Part shown: piece after piece, positions 51,173 to 60,611 of the stretch
Layout of the letters: each line of letters begins with the position of its first letter
Position numbering within the stretch: the first letter of the stretch is position 1
Assembly (NCBI RefSeq): GCF_003206135.1
Contig: NZ_PZJT01000012.1
Span: forward strand, 1 to 64,000
From: Salinicola salarius
Lineage (GTDB): Bacteria > Pseudomonadota > Gammaproteobacteria > Pseudomonadales > Halomonadaceae
Length of the DNA stretch: 64,000 nucleotides
Direction of reading: 5' to 3'
Made by a program: the position numbers and the translations under genes
The notes under the pieces: model-generated
The model's input: the letters and a program-made list of their open reading frames with translations, nothing else
The model's database searches: none
What the model was told of the DNA's origin: nothing

Positions 51173-51865
51173 CTATAGGAAGCGAAGGAAAAGCGTACGT
51201 AGCCAGTTTCGACGTAGAGCCGCCTTTTGCTTCTCATAGTTTTGTTGCCAAAAATTTTCGTCCTTCACCCGCTTTGCCTTGGTCAAGGCCCGATAGGCCA
51301 TGATATCGCTGGATGCTCTCGCCTCTGGCTGTTGTTGAGATATCATGGGATAAGTGCCATAAGCTTTGAACTTGCGACAATATAAGCCATCAATGGCTTT
51401 TCCTTGATAGGTCATTTGGCTCAGGCGTTCGCAACCTTTTCGCGACAAAATATAAGCTTGAGTTCCCGTCAATCGGCAGCGCACCACATTCATGAAAGGG
51501 ATAATCCACATTCTACCAAGCATGCCGCCCAGATAAAAAAGCTCCGGATTTCTGAGTTTCAAAAATAGATTCAACCGCTTTATTTGTTTTTGGGATGTCG
51601 GTAGCAATGTTGCGTCGTCTTCAAGTATTAATACTCGGTTATACCCTCTTTCCAAAGCAATTTGGGCGCACATTAGATGGGAGTTAAAACAGCCGCGCTC
51701 GCCATTTTCGTGGTCACGCTCAACAAGAATGAATTCGATTTTGTTTTCAAGCGATAAAAATTCTTTGCGTAGTAATTCTCTGCGATCTTCTCTTTCCTTG
51801 ATGCTTATGCAAAAAACACCGTCAACGTTCAGTGATATTTTTCCTTGGGCTTTTTCTAAAGACAT
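51173..51865 (-). CDS. GT25-family LPS glycosyltransferase, AT-rich
   Basis: A transferase of the LpsA/LgtB type, which often adds galactose or glucose to lipooligosaccharide. The 230 residues have the opening VFCISIKEREDRRELLRKEF, the block ERGCFNSHLMCAQIALERGY and the acidic ILEDDATLLP. A C-terminal RGAL-type YILSRKGCERL follows. Base composition is clearly AT-richer than the neighbours and codon use differs (many AAA, TTT, ATA), which points to recent transfer. An IS3 relic lies just upstream. The ATG at 51865 was preferred to a TTG 30 bp earlier. Confidence 0.85.
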   Translation of the reverse strand: MSLEKAQGKISLNVDGVFCISIKEREDRRELLRKEFLSLENKIEFILVERDHENGERGCFNSHLMCAQIALERGYNRVLILEDDATLLPTSQKQIKRLNLFLKLRNPELFYLGGMLGRMWIIPFMNVVRCRLTGTQAYILSRKGCERLSQMTYQGKAIDGLYCRKFKAYGTYPMISQQQPEARASSDIMAYRALTKAKRVKDENFWQQNYEKQKAALRRNWLRTLFLRFL

Positions 51866-52022
51866 GGTTTTCTCTGGTAGGTCTAAAACGTTCAACTACA
51901 TCAAGGGCAATAGAGAGGGACAGCGACACTTCAGTGGCATTCCTGAATTTTGCTGCAACGCGGCGTTGAATACAATGACTAGTTGACTACGGGGTGCCTT
52001 GCTTTCGTATGCTCGGCGCGTT

Positions 52023-52212
52023 ATGTCAGAAGACACCTGCTATAACTGGAAAGCCAAGTTCGGTGACGATGCTGGAAACAAAGCGGCTGAAGATACCTGA
52101 GAACGAAAGCTCAAGCTGCTATTGACTGAACAGATGCTCGATTTGGTTACCATGAAGGAATTGCTCAAAAGATGTGACATCCGCCGCGAAGCACGAGACA
52201 GTTGCGTGCTGA
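52023..52212 (+). mobile_element. Degenerate IS3-family transposase relic
   Basis: Three reading frames must be joined to recover IS3 OrfA and the start of OrfB: MSEDTCYNWKAKFG from 52023, then METKRLK-like ETKRLKIPENE, then ERKLKLLLTEQMLDLVTM, and finally KDVTSAAKHETVAC before a stop at 52210. These match the conserved YNWKAKFGG, RLKELEEENRKLK, LLAEQMLDNAALK and VTPAAKREAVA blocks. At least two frameshifts and a stop make it inactive. The rest of the 771-bp gap between the GT25 and OpsX genes (51866-52636) is AT-richer, shows no intact gene, and I found no IS ends. Confidence 0.8.
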
Positions 52213-52636
52213 AGATATCTTTCGTGATGCGCTGCGCAATCGCTACCTGGATACATGTCTACAATACGGTAACGGCTGCATTTGGTTCCAAAACCAAGCT
52301 TCAGCGACTTTATGTATAAAAGCTAACAGCAGTGCCAGTTGCCATCAAAGCTAGCTGGCCCAAGTTACTGAATGAAAGTTCGGCGGTATGTCGTGTCAAC
52401 AGTAAGAATCTCAAGGCGCTTCGCGTTGTCTGGAAAGGCTGCTGGCTAGGGTAGCCGAACCGCTTGGGCACGGTTGATCTGGAATACGCCATCCCTGCCA
52501 TGACTTTCCCTTCAAATGTGTGTGCATGCCGTATAGCGTGGGCGTCTCATGTCGACTTGCGCAGACTTCGGTTCAGCTCCCACGGTCAACTTCCGTTAGA
52601 ATGAGTGCTTTACCCAATGGGAATTCGGTCAACCCC

Positions 52637-53746
52637 ATGAAGCATTCTCTGCCAGAGCAGCCTCGACACATCGGCATCCTGCGCCTGTCCGCGCTGGGCG
52701 ATGTCTGCAATCTGGTCCCTACGGTGCGTGCCTTGCAGCGCCAGTGGCCCGAGGCTCGCATCACCTGGATCGTCGGCAAGGCCGAGTACAGTCTGCTGGA
52801 TGGGCTCGATGGCGTCGATCTCGTCGTGTACGACAAATCCACCGGGTTCAAGGGCATGCGCGAGATATGGCGCCAGCTCGCGGACGTGCGTTTCGACGTG
52901 CTGCTGCACATGCAGCAGGCGTTGCGGGCCAGCGTGCTGTCGCTGGGCCTCAAGTGCGATGTCCGCGTGGGCTACGACAAGGCGCGGGCCAAGGACTGGC
53001 AGCACTGGTTCACGCATCGCCAACTGGCGCCGAATCCACGGGCGCATGTGTTGGAGTCCTTCATGGATTTCGCACGGCTGCTGGGCGTCGAGGATACATG
53101 CCTCGACTGGTCGCTGCCGGTGCCGAAGGCCGCCTATGACGAGGCCCGCCAGTTGACCGGCGATCAGCCCTATCTGGTCATCAGCCCTTGTGCCAATCCG
53201 CGCCTGCGCAATTTCCGCAACTGGTCGGCGGAGGGCTATGCGGCGGTCATCGAGCACGCCTGGCAGCGCCATGGCCTGAGAACCGTGATGAGCGGCGGCG
53301 GCAGCCCGCAGGAGCGCGACATGGGCGAGCAGATCCGGCGCTTGTGTCCCGATATCGAGAACATCGACGCCATCGGCCGCACCTCGCTCAAAGGCTTGCT
53401 GGCCCTGCTCGATCGCGCCCGCGTGGTGATCGCGCCGGATTCCGGCCCGGTTCACATGGCCAATGCGCTCGGCACACCGACGCTGGGACTGTACGCCACC
53501 ACCAACCCGGATCGTGCGGCGCCGTATCTGTGGCGGGACCATGTGGTCAATCGGTACCCTGATGCCGTTCGCCGCTATCTGAAAAAGCCCATCGAGGCCG
53601 TCAGCTGGGGCACACGCGTGCGTCACGCCGATGCCATGGCGTTGATCACGCTGGACGACGTGGTCGAGCATCTGGATCGGCTGATAGCCGCAACGAGCGA
53701 TACTGCCCAGGCCGAAGACGTAACGGAGCCCCCGCATGAAGATTGA
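52637..53746 (+). CDS. opsX: OpsX-type LPS heptosyltransferase I
   Basis: A GT9 enzyme of 369 residues. Residues [36 protein letters not shown] and [13 protein letters not shown] resemble OpsX of Haemophilus more than enterobacterial WaaC. OpsX adds the first heptose to phosphorylated Kdo. The C-terminal domain has [15 protein letters not shown] and [20 protein letters not shown]. The start at 52637 fits the family, though in-frame ATGs at 52601 and earlier exist. It overlaps hldE by 11 bases. The assignment as heptosyltransferase is strong; the OpsX subtype is from memory of the family. Confidence 0.82.
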   Translation: MKHSLPEQPRHIGILRLSALGDVCNLVPTVRALQRQWPEARITWIVGKAEYSLLDGLDGVDLVVYDKSTGFKGMREIWRQLADVRFDVLLHMQQALRASVLSLGLKCDVRVGYDKARAKDWQHWFTHRQLAPNPRAHVLESFMDFARLLGVEDTCLDWSLPVPKAAYDEARQLTGDQPYLVISPCANPRLRNFRNWSAEGYAAVIEHAWQRHGLRTVMSGGGSPQERDMGEQIRRLCPDIENIDAIGRTSLKGLLALLDRARVVIAPDSGPVHMANALGTPTLGLYATTNPDRAAPYLWRDHVVNRYPDAVRRYLKKPIEAVSWGTRVRHADAMALITLDDVVEHLDRLIAATSDTAQAEDVTEPPHED

Positions 53747-55166
53747 TCTGTCGCAACTGGAGCATGCCCGCCTGCTAGTGGTGGGTGATGTCATGCTCGA
53801 TCGATATTGGCACGGCGGCACGTCACGTATTTCTCCCGAGGCGCCGGTCCCGGTGGTCAAGGTGGAAGACGCCGACGATCGCCCGGGCGGGGCGGCCAAC
53901 GTGGCACTGAACATCGCTTCCCTGGGAGGACAGGCCAGCCTGGCCGGAGTGGTCGGAGACGATGACAATGCCGGCCATCTCGAGCGCGCGCTGGAAGCCG
54001 CCAATGTGAGTGCTTACTTTCACCGCAGCGCCGACGTGCCAACGATCACCAAGCTACGTGTCATGAGTCGCAACCAGCAGCTCATTCGTCTCGACTTCGA
54101 GTCGCCGCTGTGGAATGTCGATACCACGCCGCTGATCGAGAAGGTCCAATCGGCGTTGGGTGATGCCGATGTGGTGATCCTGTCCGACTACGGCAAAGGC
54201 AGCCTCAACCGGGTCGAGGTATTGATCGCCGCCGCCCGGGCCGCCGGCAAGCGGGTGCTGGTCGACCCCAAGGGCAGCGATTTCAGCCGCTATCGCGGTG
54301 CCAGCGTGATCACCCCCAACCTGACCGAATTCGAGGCGATCGTCGGGCCGTGCGCCAGCGATGCCGAACTGGCCGAGAAGGGCGAGCAACTGCGGGCGAC
54401 ACTGGAGCTCGAAGCGCTGCTGGTCACGCGCAGCGAACGCGGCATGACCCTGATCCGGGAGGGTCTCGCGCCGCTGCATCTGCCGACCCATGCCCGCGAA
54501 GTCTTCGACGTGACCGGTGCCGGCGATACGGTGATCGGCGTGCTGGGGCTGGCGCTGGCGGCCGGCCACGGCTTCGGCGAAGCGGTGATGCTGGCCAATC
54601 TCGCTGCCGGCCTGGTCGTGGCGAAGCCCGGCACCGCGGTGCTCTCGGTGGCGGAGCTCTACACCGCGCTTCACGGCGACAGCCTCGCCGAGTACGGCGT
54701 CATCGAGGAAAAGCCGCTCATCGGCGCGGTGCGTGCGGCTCAGGCAAGAGGCGAGCGCGTGGTGATGACCAACGGCTGCTTCGACATCCTGCACGCCGGC
54801 CACGTGGCGTATCTGGAGCAGGCCAAGCGCCTGGGCGATCGCCTGATCGTCGCGGTCAACGACGACGCCTCGGTGGCGCGGCTCAAGGGGCCCAAGCGGC
54901 CCATCAATACCCTGGCGCGCCGGGCCCAGGTGCTGGCGGGGCTGGCGGCGGTGGACTGGGTGGTTCCCTTCAGCGAGGACACGCCGGCGCGGTTGATCGA
55001 GGCGATCCTGCCGGACCGGTTGGTCAAGGGCGGCGACTATCGCCCCGAGGATATCGCCGGCGGCGAAGCGGTCATCGCCAACGGCGGTGAAGTGCTGGTG
55101 CTGGGCTTCGAGGATGGTGTGTCGACCACCACCATGATCGACACCATTCTCGACCGCGAGCGCTGA
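53736..55166 (+). CDS. hldE: Bifunctional heptose-7-phosphate kinase/heptose-1-phosphate adenylyltransferase
   Basis: Performs two steps of ADP-heptose synthesis. Residues about 1-320 form the ribokinase-like kinase, with [16 protein letters not shown] and the catalytic [13 protein letters not shown]. Residues about 345-476 form the nucleotidyltransferase, with [20 protein letters not shown] and [13 protein letters not shown]. The 476 residues match the fused gammaproteobacterial form. It is translationally linked to opsX before and lies 6 bp from waaA after, so one operon supplies the heptose donor, the heptosyltransferase and the Kdo transferase. Confidence 0.97.
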   Translation: MKIDLSQLEHARLLVVGDVMLDRYWHGGTSRISPEAPVPVVKVEDADDRPGGAANVALNIASLGGQASLAGVVGDDDNAGHLERALEAANVSAYFHRSADVPTITKLRVMSRNQQLIRLDFESPLWNVDTTPLIEKVQSALGDADVVILSDYGKGSLNRVEVLIAAARAAGKRVLVDPKGSDFSRYRGASVITPNLTEFEAIVGPCASDAELAEKGEQLRATLELEALLVTRSERGMTLIREGLAPLHLPTHAREVFDVTGAGDTVIGVLGLALAAGHGFGEAVMLANLAAGLVVAKPGTAVLSVAELYTALHGDSLAEYGVIEEKPLIGAVRAAQARGERVVMTNGCFDILHAGHVAYLEQAKRLGDRLIVAVNDDASVARLKGPKRPINTLARRAQVLAGLAAVDWVVPFSEDTPARLIEAILPDRLVKGGDYRPEDIAGGEAVIANGGEVLVLGFEDGVSTTTMIDTILDRER

Positions 55167-55172
55167 GCCGCG

Positions 55173-56459
55173 GTGCGTTCCCGTTCCGGACGATCGTCGC
55201 GACTCGCGCGCTGGCTCTACTCGCTGACGATCACGCTGCTCTCACCCCTGATATGGTGGCGGGTATGGCGTGAGTGGGCGCCCACTCACAGGCGCCGAGA
55301 ACGCCTGGGTTTCATTCAGGTCAGCGGGAGCCGCCCGCGTCTCTGGCTGCACGCGGCCTCGGTGGGGGAAGTCGTCACGGCAACGCCTCTGATTCGGGCG
55401 TTGCTGGAGGATCATCCGGATCACGACCTCGTCATCACGACCATGACCGCCACGGGCGCCGAACGTGTCCGCCAGACGTTCGGCGATCGAGTTACTCACC
55501 ATTTTCTCCCGCTGGACTTTCCCGGTAGCGCGCGGCGCTTCATCGCGCGGTTGAATCCACGCCTCGCGATCATCGCCGAGACCGAGCTCTGGCCCAATCT
55601 GCTGGCGGCCTGTCAACGGCGGAACGTGCCGGTGGTGGTCGCCAACGGTCGCTTGAGTGCGGGCGCCTTTCGCCTCTACCAGCGCTTCGGCGCGCTGAGC
55701 CGAGGCATGCTCGAGACGATCGCCTGGATCGGTGCCAAGTCGGCGCTGGATGCGGCTCGTTTCGTCGAGCTGGGTGCGCCATCGGCACGAGTGGCCGTCA
55801 CCGGGGCGTTGAAGTTCGACCTCGACGTGGACGAAGCGACTCGGCAGGCCAGCCGGCAATTGCGGGCAAGCTGGGGGCCGCGGCCGGTCTGGATCGCGGG
55901 CTCCACCCATCCGGGCGAGGAGGATCAGGTGTTGATCGCCCACGCCGCGCTCAGGCGCCGCTTCCCGGACGCGCTGTTGATCCTGGTGCCACGCCATCCG
56001 CAGCGTTTCGACGAAGTGAATGCTCACTGTCTTAAGGCGGGCGAGCGGGTGCAGCGTCTGAGCGCCGGCCCTGCGCTGACCGCTTCGACGACCCTGCTGC
56101 TGGGCGACACCATGGGCGATCTGATGGAGCTCTACGGCTGCGCGGATGTGGCCTTCGTGGGCGGATCGCTCTCGCCGATCGGCGGGCATAACCTGCTCGA
56201 GCCGGCGGCGCTGGGCGTTGCCGTGGTCAGCGGCCCCCATCTGGACAACCTGCGCGAGATCGCCGATACCCTGGCGCAGAGCGATGCGCGAGTTCAGGTC
56301 GAAAACGGCCAGACGCTGGGAGAGATCCTCGTGGCCCTGCTGAGCGACGACGTGCGTCGACACGAGCTGGGCGAAGCGGGGCGAGCGGTCGTGGCCGCCA
56401 ATCGCGGTGCGCTGGCACGAACGCGAGCAAAGATCGCTGCACTTCTGAACGTTTCGTAA
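55173..56459 (+). CDS. waaA: Kdo transferase
   Basis: Attaches Kdo from CMP-Kdo to lipid IVA at the inner membrane. The 428 residues match WaaA/KdtA. An N-terminal membrane anchor (YSLTITLLSPLIWW) precedes WLHAASVGEVVTATPLI, and the C-terminal domain has LGDTMGDLMELYGCADVAF and GGHNLLEPAALGVAVVSGPH. The start is a GTG at 55173. Because KdkA and an OpsX-type enzyme are nearby, this WaaA is expected to add a single Kdo; the sequence alone does not show that. A decayed glycosyltransferase follows. Confidence 0.96.
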   Translation: MRSRSGRSSRLARWLYSLTITLLSPLIWWRVWREWAPTHRRRERLGFIQVSGSRPRLWLHAASVGEVVTATPLIRALLEDHPDHDLVITTMTATGAERVRQTFGDRVTHHFLPLDFPGSARRFIARLNPRLAIIAETELWPNLLAACQRRNVPVVVANGRLSAGAFRLYQRFGALSRGMLETIAWIGAKSALDAARFVELGAPSARVAVTGALKFDLDVDEATRQASRQLRASWGPRPVWIAGSTHPGEEDQVLIAHAALRRRFPDALLILVPRHPQRFDEVNAHCLKAGERVQRLSAGPALTASTTLLLGDTMGDLMELYGCADVAFVGGSLSPIGGHNLLEPAALGVAVVSGPHLDNLREIADTLAQSDARVQVENGQTLGEILVALLSDDVRRHELGEAGRAVVAANRGALARTRAKIAALLNVS

Positions 56460-56544
56460 CGTTATCCAGGGGAATCACCGAAGGCTTGGTCTGTCAGAAA
56501 AAAGCTCGGCCCGTCAGAAGCGTGTCAGATATGACTGCGACAAT

Positions 56545-56820
56545 CTTCCCAGGGCTCGGACCTTTTGGCTGATGGATGTTCCCGTATGTATCTTCGCCCG
56601 GTTCAGGGAAGGCACGCTCGAGCCCTACGTCCACTACGTGCCGCTGGCCGATGACTGCAGCGATCTGGAAGCCAAGATGGATTACTACATCGCTCATCCC
56701 GACGAAGCGTAGGCGATCGTGCGCAATGCCAACGCGCACGTGGCACAGTTTCTCGATCCGCGTCGCGAACGGCTGATTTCGCTGCTGGTGATGCACAAGT
56801 ACTTCGTGCTTTCCGGTCAG
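56545..56820 (+). pseudogene. Remnant of a GT90 (CAP10/LPS-modifying) glycosyltransferase
   Basis: In the frame containing the ATG at 56572 the plus strand encodes REGTLEPYVHYVPLADDCS, then DLEAKMDYYIAHPDEA, an in-frame TAG at 56710-56712, and then AIVRNANAHVAQFLDPRRE and LLVMHKYFVLSGQ. This matches the C-terminal part of GT90 proteins (L.P..HYV.L.DD.SDLE). The 5' two thirds of the gene are missing and a stop interrupts the rest, so it is not functional. It sits directly after waaA, as expected for a former core or capsule gene, and its end abuts the convergent deacetylase gene. The stretch 56460-56544 shows nothing else. Confidence 0.82.
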
Positions 56821-57764
56821 TTCGCCGCTGAGCCCTCGCCGCTACGGCTGGACTCGGGGTTCAGCGTCAATGCAGCGAGAAACAACTGGGCGTGACGATC
56901 CGCCAGTGCCTTGAGATCGCGGTCGTAACCCCCGCCGATGACGGCGGCAACGGGAATGCCCAGGTCGCGACACCGCGCGAGGACGAACCGGTCCCGGCGG
57001 AAAAGCCCCTCGGTACTCAGCGAGAAATGCCCCAGCCGATCACCGGCGTGCACGTCGGCGCCGGCGTCGAACAGCACGAACTGCGGCCGGAAATCGCTCA
57101 GGATCGGATCGAGTTCCCGGGCGAGGCAGCGCAGGTAGGCGTCGTCGCCGGTCCCCCTGGATAGCGCGACGTCGCGATCGCTCTGGACTTTCTCGAAGGG
57201 GAAGTTGGCCTCGCCATGGATCGAGAACGTGAAGACTCTCGGTTCATGGCGGAAGATCCAGGCGGTGCCGTCGCCCTGATGGACATCGCAGTCGACGATC
57301 AGAATCCGCTCGAGACGATGTTCGGCCAGCAGGTCATGTGCCGCGACCGCCAGGTCGTTGAGCAGACAGTAGCCGCTGGCACGATCGGCATAGGCGTGAT
57401 GGGTGCCGCCAGCGCTGTTGAGCGCCAGGCCGGTTTCCAGCGCCGTCTGCACGGTGGCCAGCGTGCCGCCCACTTCCAGCAAGGTGCGTTCGACCAGCGC
57501 CGGCGACCAGGGAAAGCCGCTGGGCGTGCGTCGGGTGGTCGCGATTTCGCCCAGGTAGAATCGCTGCAGGTAATCTGCGGTATGAGTGCGCAGTAGCGCC
57601 TTGCTACTCGCCGGGCGCGGCGTCATCCAGCGAACCTCGTCGAGAGCATCGAACCCCAGCGTCGACAGGCGCTCTCGCAGGGCGCGGAACTTCGCCATCG
57701 GGAACGGGTGACGCTCGGGCCATTCGCAGCTGTAACCGGGGTGGTGGATGATCGGCAGGGTCAC
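56817..57764 (-). CDS. Histone deacetylase-family (acetylpolyamine/acetoin-type) hydrolase
   Basis: A zinc-dependent deacetylase-fold protein of 315 residues. Catalytic features visible are GGTHHAYADRASGYCLLND (tandem histidines), VDCDVHQGDGTAWIF (zinc-binding aspartate and histidine) and the second aspartate in FDAGADVHAGDRLG. Bacterial members act on acetylated small amines or lysines; the substrate is not predictable here. The start is GTG at 57764 with AGGAG upstream. The C-terminus meets the GT90 remnant. Confidence 0.88.
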   Translation of the reverse strand: MTLPIIHHPGYSCEWPERHPFPMAKFRALRERLSTLGFDALDEVRWMTPRPASSKALLRTHTADYLQRFYLGEIATTRRTPSGFPWSPALVERTLLEVGGTLATVQTALETGLALNSAGGTHHAYADRASGYCLLNDLAVAAHDLLAEHRLERILIVDCDVHQGDGTAWIFRHEPRVFTFSIHGEANFPFEKVQSDRDVALSRGTGDDAYLRCLARELDPILSDFRPQFVLFDAGADVHAGDRLGHFSLSTEGLFRRDRFVLARCRDLGIPVAAVIGGGYDRDLKALADRHAQLFLAALTLNPESSRSGEGSAAN

Positions 57765-57823
57765 GATATCTCCTGTGGGTGCGGCGACTGGTCTCTGGTG
57801 GCGATGCGGGAATTCGCTACGCT

Positions 57824-57883
57824 AGAGTCTGTTGACGTTCCAGCGCAAACCGCGTTGCTGCACGTGAAACGCCAACCGACCCT
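57824..57883. repeat. Short copy of TA-flanked miniature inverted-repeat element
   Basis: A 60-bp sequence with terminal inverted repeats of about 18 bp (57824-57841 and 57866-57883, roughly 14 matches). The left 37 bases follow the left end of the full element at 63608 (GTCTGTTGACGTT, then CGCGTTGCTGC). TA flanks both ends (57823-57824 and 57883-57884). It lies between the divergent deacetylase and hydroxyacid dehydrogenase genes, 35 bp before the latter's ATG, so it may affect its expression. Confidence 0.7.
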
Positions 57884-57917
57884 AGGGAAAGATTCCTGCC
57901 GCTGCGAGTGTGATGTG

Positions 57918-58913
57918 ATGCGAATTACGGTCTACAGTGCCCAGCCCTACGATCGTCGCTTCTTCGACGAGATCCGAGAGTCCCGGTTTGCCGATGCCGG
58001 CTTCGAGTGGCTCTATCAGACGGCCAGCCTCGAGGCCGGCACCGTGGCGCTGGCGGAAGGCAGCGATGCCGTCTGCGTGTTCGTCAACGACTGCCTCGAT
58101 GCCGAGGTGATCGAAGCACTGGCCGCGCTGGGCATCCGGGCCATCGTGCTGCGCTGCGCCGGCTTCAACAATGTCGATCTCGATGCCGCTCATCGGCTTG
58201 GCCTGTTCGTGGCGCGCGTGCCGGCCTACTCGCCGGAAGCGGTGGCCGAGCACGCGCTGGCGATGATCATGACGCTGAACCGCAAGACCCACCGGGCATT
58301 CAATCGCGTGCGCGAGGGCAATTTCGCCCTCGATGGCCTGCTGGGTGTAACGCTCCACGGCAAGACGGCGGGCGTGGTCGGCACCGGTCGCATCGGCCTG
58401 TGCATGGCGCGCATTCTCAAGGGGCTCGGCTGCGAGGTGCTGGGCTACGATCCCTATCCGAGCGATGCCTTTCCTGCCTACGGGGAGATGGTGCCGCTGG
58501 AGGCCCTGCTGGCCCGCTCCGATATCGTCTCGCTGCACTGCCCGCTGACCGAGCAGACGCATCACTTGATCGACGCCGATGCGCTGGCGGCGATGAAGCC
58601 CGGCGCGATGCTGGTCAATACCTCGCGCGGGGCGCTGATCGATACGCCGGCGGTGATTGCCGCGCTCAAGTCGCGTCAGTTGGGCGCGCTGGCGATCGAT
58701 GTCTACGAGCAGGAGAGCGAACTGTTCTTCCGCGACCATTCGGCGGAGATCATCGACGACGATATCTTCGCCCGCCTGACGAGTTTCCCCAACGTGCTGA
58801 TCACCGGCCACCAGGGCTTCTTCACCGTCGAGGCGCTGCGTGAGATTGCACAGGTGACCTGCGCCAACCTCGTCGCCTTCGCCGAAGGCATCGAATGTCC
58901 CAATCGGCTCTAG
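57918..58913 (+). CDS. ldhA: D-lactate dehydrogenase-type 2-hydroxyacid dehydrogenase
   Basis: Interconverts pyruvate and D-lactate using NADH; the closest family is fermentative LdhA. The 331 residues start MRITVYSAQPYDRRFFDE. NAD is bound by GVVGTGRIGLCMARIL. Catalytic residues lie in NTSRGALIDT (arginine), the DVYEQESELFFRDHS block with glutamate, and the histidine in ITGHQGFFT. An upstream in-frame ATG exists, but the ATG at 57918 gives the family N-terminus. The miniature repeat element sits directly upstream. The stop codon is part of a three-unit tandem repeat. Confidence 0.92.
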   Translation: MRITVYSAQPYDRRFFDEIRESRFADAGFEWLYQTASLEAGTVALAEGSDAVCVFVNDCLDAEVIEALAALGIRAIVLRCAGFNNVDLDAAHRLGLFVARVPAYSPEAVAEHALAMIMTLNRKTHRAFNRVREGNFALDGLLGVTLHGKTAGVVGTGRIGLCMARILKGLGCEVLGYDPYPSDAFPAYGEMVPLEALLARSDIVSLHCPLTEQTHHLIDADALAAMKPGAMLVNTSRGALIDTPAVIAALKSRQLGALAIDVYEQESELFFRDHSAEIIDDDIFARLTSFPNVLITGHQGFFTVEALREIAQVTCANLVAFAEGIECPNRL

Positions 58914-58943
58914 GGCAACCATAGGGCAATCATAGGGCAACTA
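58911..58943 (+). repeat. Three 11-bp tandem repeats carrying stops in all frames
   Basis: The unit TAGGGCAAYCA is repeated at 58911, 58922 and 58933 (the last ends CTA). The first TAG is the ldhA stop codon. As 11 is not a multiple of 3, the three TAGs fall in the three different reading frames. Confidence 0.85.
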
Positions 58944-58984
58944 TCCGGACTCGCGGCTGCCCGACGCTCACGCGCGAAAGGCTA

Positions 58985-59416
58985 TCACGCTTCGAGCAGG
59001 TTCACGGCCAAGCGGACGAAGTCCACCGAGGACAGGATGCCGACCAGGCGGCCGTCGTCGACGACAGGCAGGGCGCCCTGTCTATGGGAAAGCAGTCGCT
59101 GTCCTGCCTCGATGAGAGGCGTATCGATGGGCAGTGTCAGAAAATCCTGATGGATGACATCCGCAAGCGGCACCTGCTTGAGGTAATGGTCCAGGCGGTG
59201 CGTGCCATGGTCATTGGCAATCCGCAAGGCTTCCCGCAATACCACCTTCTGATCAAGCAAGCCTGCCAGCTGGTCCTGTTCATCCAGCACCGGCACATGA
59301 CGTATCTTGTGCTCCCGCATCAACTCATTGCCGTCGAAAAGCGTTTGTTCCAGACGCAATGTCACGACATCGTGGCTCATGATGTCGGCTACCGAGCCGA
59401 GTTTGGCGGTCGTCAT
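58985..59416 (-). CDS. CBS-domain protein
   Basis: A 143-residue protein made of two CBS motifs (Bateman module), residues about 8-65 (VADIMSHDVVTLRLEQTL, IRHVPVLDEQDQLAGLLD) and 80-140 (VIHQDFLTLPIDTPLIEAG, ALPVVDDGRLVGILSSVDF). Such modules bind adenine nucleotides such as AMP, ATP or SAM and regulate other proteins; the partner here is unknown. The start at 59416 has GAGG 8 bases upstream. The 336-bp gap to rpiA contains a small tandem repeat and nothing else recognisable. Confidence 0.87.
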   Translation of the reverse strand: MTTAKLGSVADIMSHDVVTLRLEQTLFDGNELMREHKIRHVPVLDEQDQLAGLLDQKVVLREALRIANDHGTHRLDHYLKQVPLADVIHQDFLTLPIDTPLIEAGQRLLSHRQGALPVVDDGRLVGILSSVDFVRLAVNLLEA

Positions 59417-59670
59417 ATGGGGATCCTCTGATCGAAGTCGGGCCTGAAGGACCAGGCCCCTCAGGCAGTCACGCCATCGATATCGACGATGGCCAGGACG
59501 ACGGAGCCAGTATTCGAACGCCACGCCCCGGATCGAGTCCCGAGCCGGGCCTGGTCGAGACCGGGTGGTCAACACAAGGTCGGTCAAAACAGGGCTGCCG
59601 GAGCACGAGGATACTGGCCGTCGCCAGTATATCGGCCGGGAGGGCCATAATTTGATCCCATACGACCTGG

Positions 59671-59718
59671 ATTCTGTGCCGCTGTGATCCTGTGCCGCGT
59701 TGATCCTGTGTCGTTTAG
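59671..59718. repeat. Three 16-bp tandem repeats
   Basis: Units at 59671, 59687 and 59703 share ATYCTGTGYCG and differ at a few of the 16 positions. They lie between rpiA and the CBS-protein gene, downstream of rpiA on its strand. Confidence 0.75.
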
Positions 59719-59752
59719 ACCTAGCAACGCGCTCGGCCGGGGCCCGGTGGTC

Positions 59753-60424
59753 TCAGCGGGTGAAGCGCTCGACACCGTTTGCGCCACCGAGCAGCAGCAC
59801 GTCGGCCGGGCGGCGGGCGAACAGGCCGTTGGTGACCACGCCGACGATGGCGTCCAGCGCCGTTTCCATCGCTTCCGGCTCGTCGAACAGCTTGTCGTAG
59901 CCGTCGAGAATGCGGTTGCCGTTGTCGGTCAGCACGCCGTCGCGATAGACCGGGGTGATGCCCAGCTTGACCATCTCGCGGGCAACGTAGGAGCGCGCCA
60001 TGGGAATGACTTCGACCGGCAGCGGGAATCCGCCCAGCACTTCGACCCGCTTGCTGGCATCGGCGATGCAGATGAAGCGTTCGGCGCAGGCGGCGACGAT
60101 CTTCTCGCGCGTCAGCGCCGCGCCGCCGCCCTTGATCATGCGCAGCCTGGCGTCGATCTCGTCGGCGCCATCGACATAGACCGGCACCGTACCGACATGA
60201 TTGAGCTCCAGCACGTCGATGCCGTGGGACTTCAGCCGCGTGGCGGTCGCTTCCGAGCTGGCCACTGCGCCGCGAAAATCGTGCCGACGCGTCGCCAGCA
60301 GATCGATGAAGTGATTGGCCGTGGAGCCCGTGCCCACGCCGATCACCGCGTCGGGCGTCAGAAGGTTGTCGATGTCTTCGAGGGCAGCGGCAGCGACGGC
60401 GCGCTTGAGATCGTCCTGAGTCAT
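59753..60424 (-). CDS. rpiA: Ribose-5-phosphate isomerase A
   Basis: Interconverts ribose-5-phosphate and ribulose-5-phosphate in the pentose phosphate pathway. It has 223 residues, a normal length, starting [16 protein letters not shown]. The substrate loop [15 protein letters not shown] and the active-site regions [20 protein letters not shown] and [15 protein letters not shown] are conserved. It is divergent from ilvA across 187 bp, an arrangement also seen in E. coli relatives and Pseudomonas. Confidence 0.96.
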   Translation of the reverse strand: MTQDDLKRAVAAAALEDIDNLLTPDAVIGVGTGSTANHFIDLLATRRHDFRGAVASSEATATRLKSHGIDVLELNHVGTVPVYVDGADEIDARLRMIKGGGAALTREKIVAACAERFICIADASKRVEVLGGFPLPVEVIPMARSYVAREMVKLGITPVYRDGVLTDNGNRILDGYDKLFDEPEAMETALDAIVGVVTNGLFARRPADVLLLGGANGVERFTR

Positions 60425-60611
60425 GTCGGTTCCGGCAGGCTGAAAGGAAGTTCGAGGCATTCGCTCGGCCGATAGTATAGGGCAAGCGCTTATCGCTGCC
60501 GATGGCGCTGGACGCTCGGGGCTGGCGTCTGCTAACAATACGGATCCACTATAACCCGTCGTTTTCGAGGCGGGAGCGCTGCACCCCAGCTGTTCGCCAG
60601 GACATACCCGA

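Noticed and set aside
52122..52319. A 65-codon open frame
   Set aside because: Its first half is one frame of the broken IS3 transposase and the rest has no support.
57861..57876. A seventh parS-like site (CACGTGAAAC)
   Set aside because: Only the right half matches. The left half belongs to the miniature repeat element, and it lies 24 kb from the cluster.
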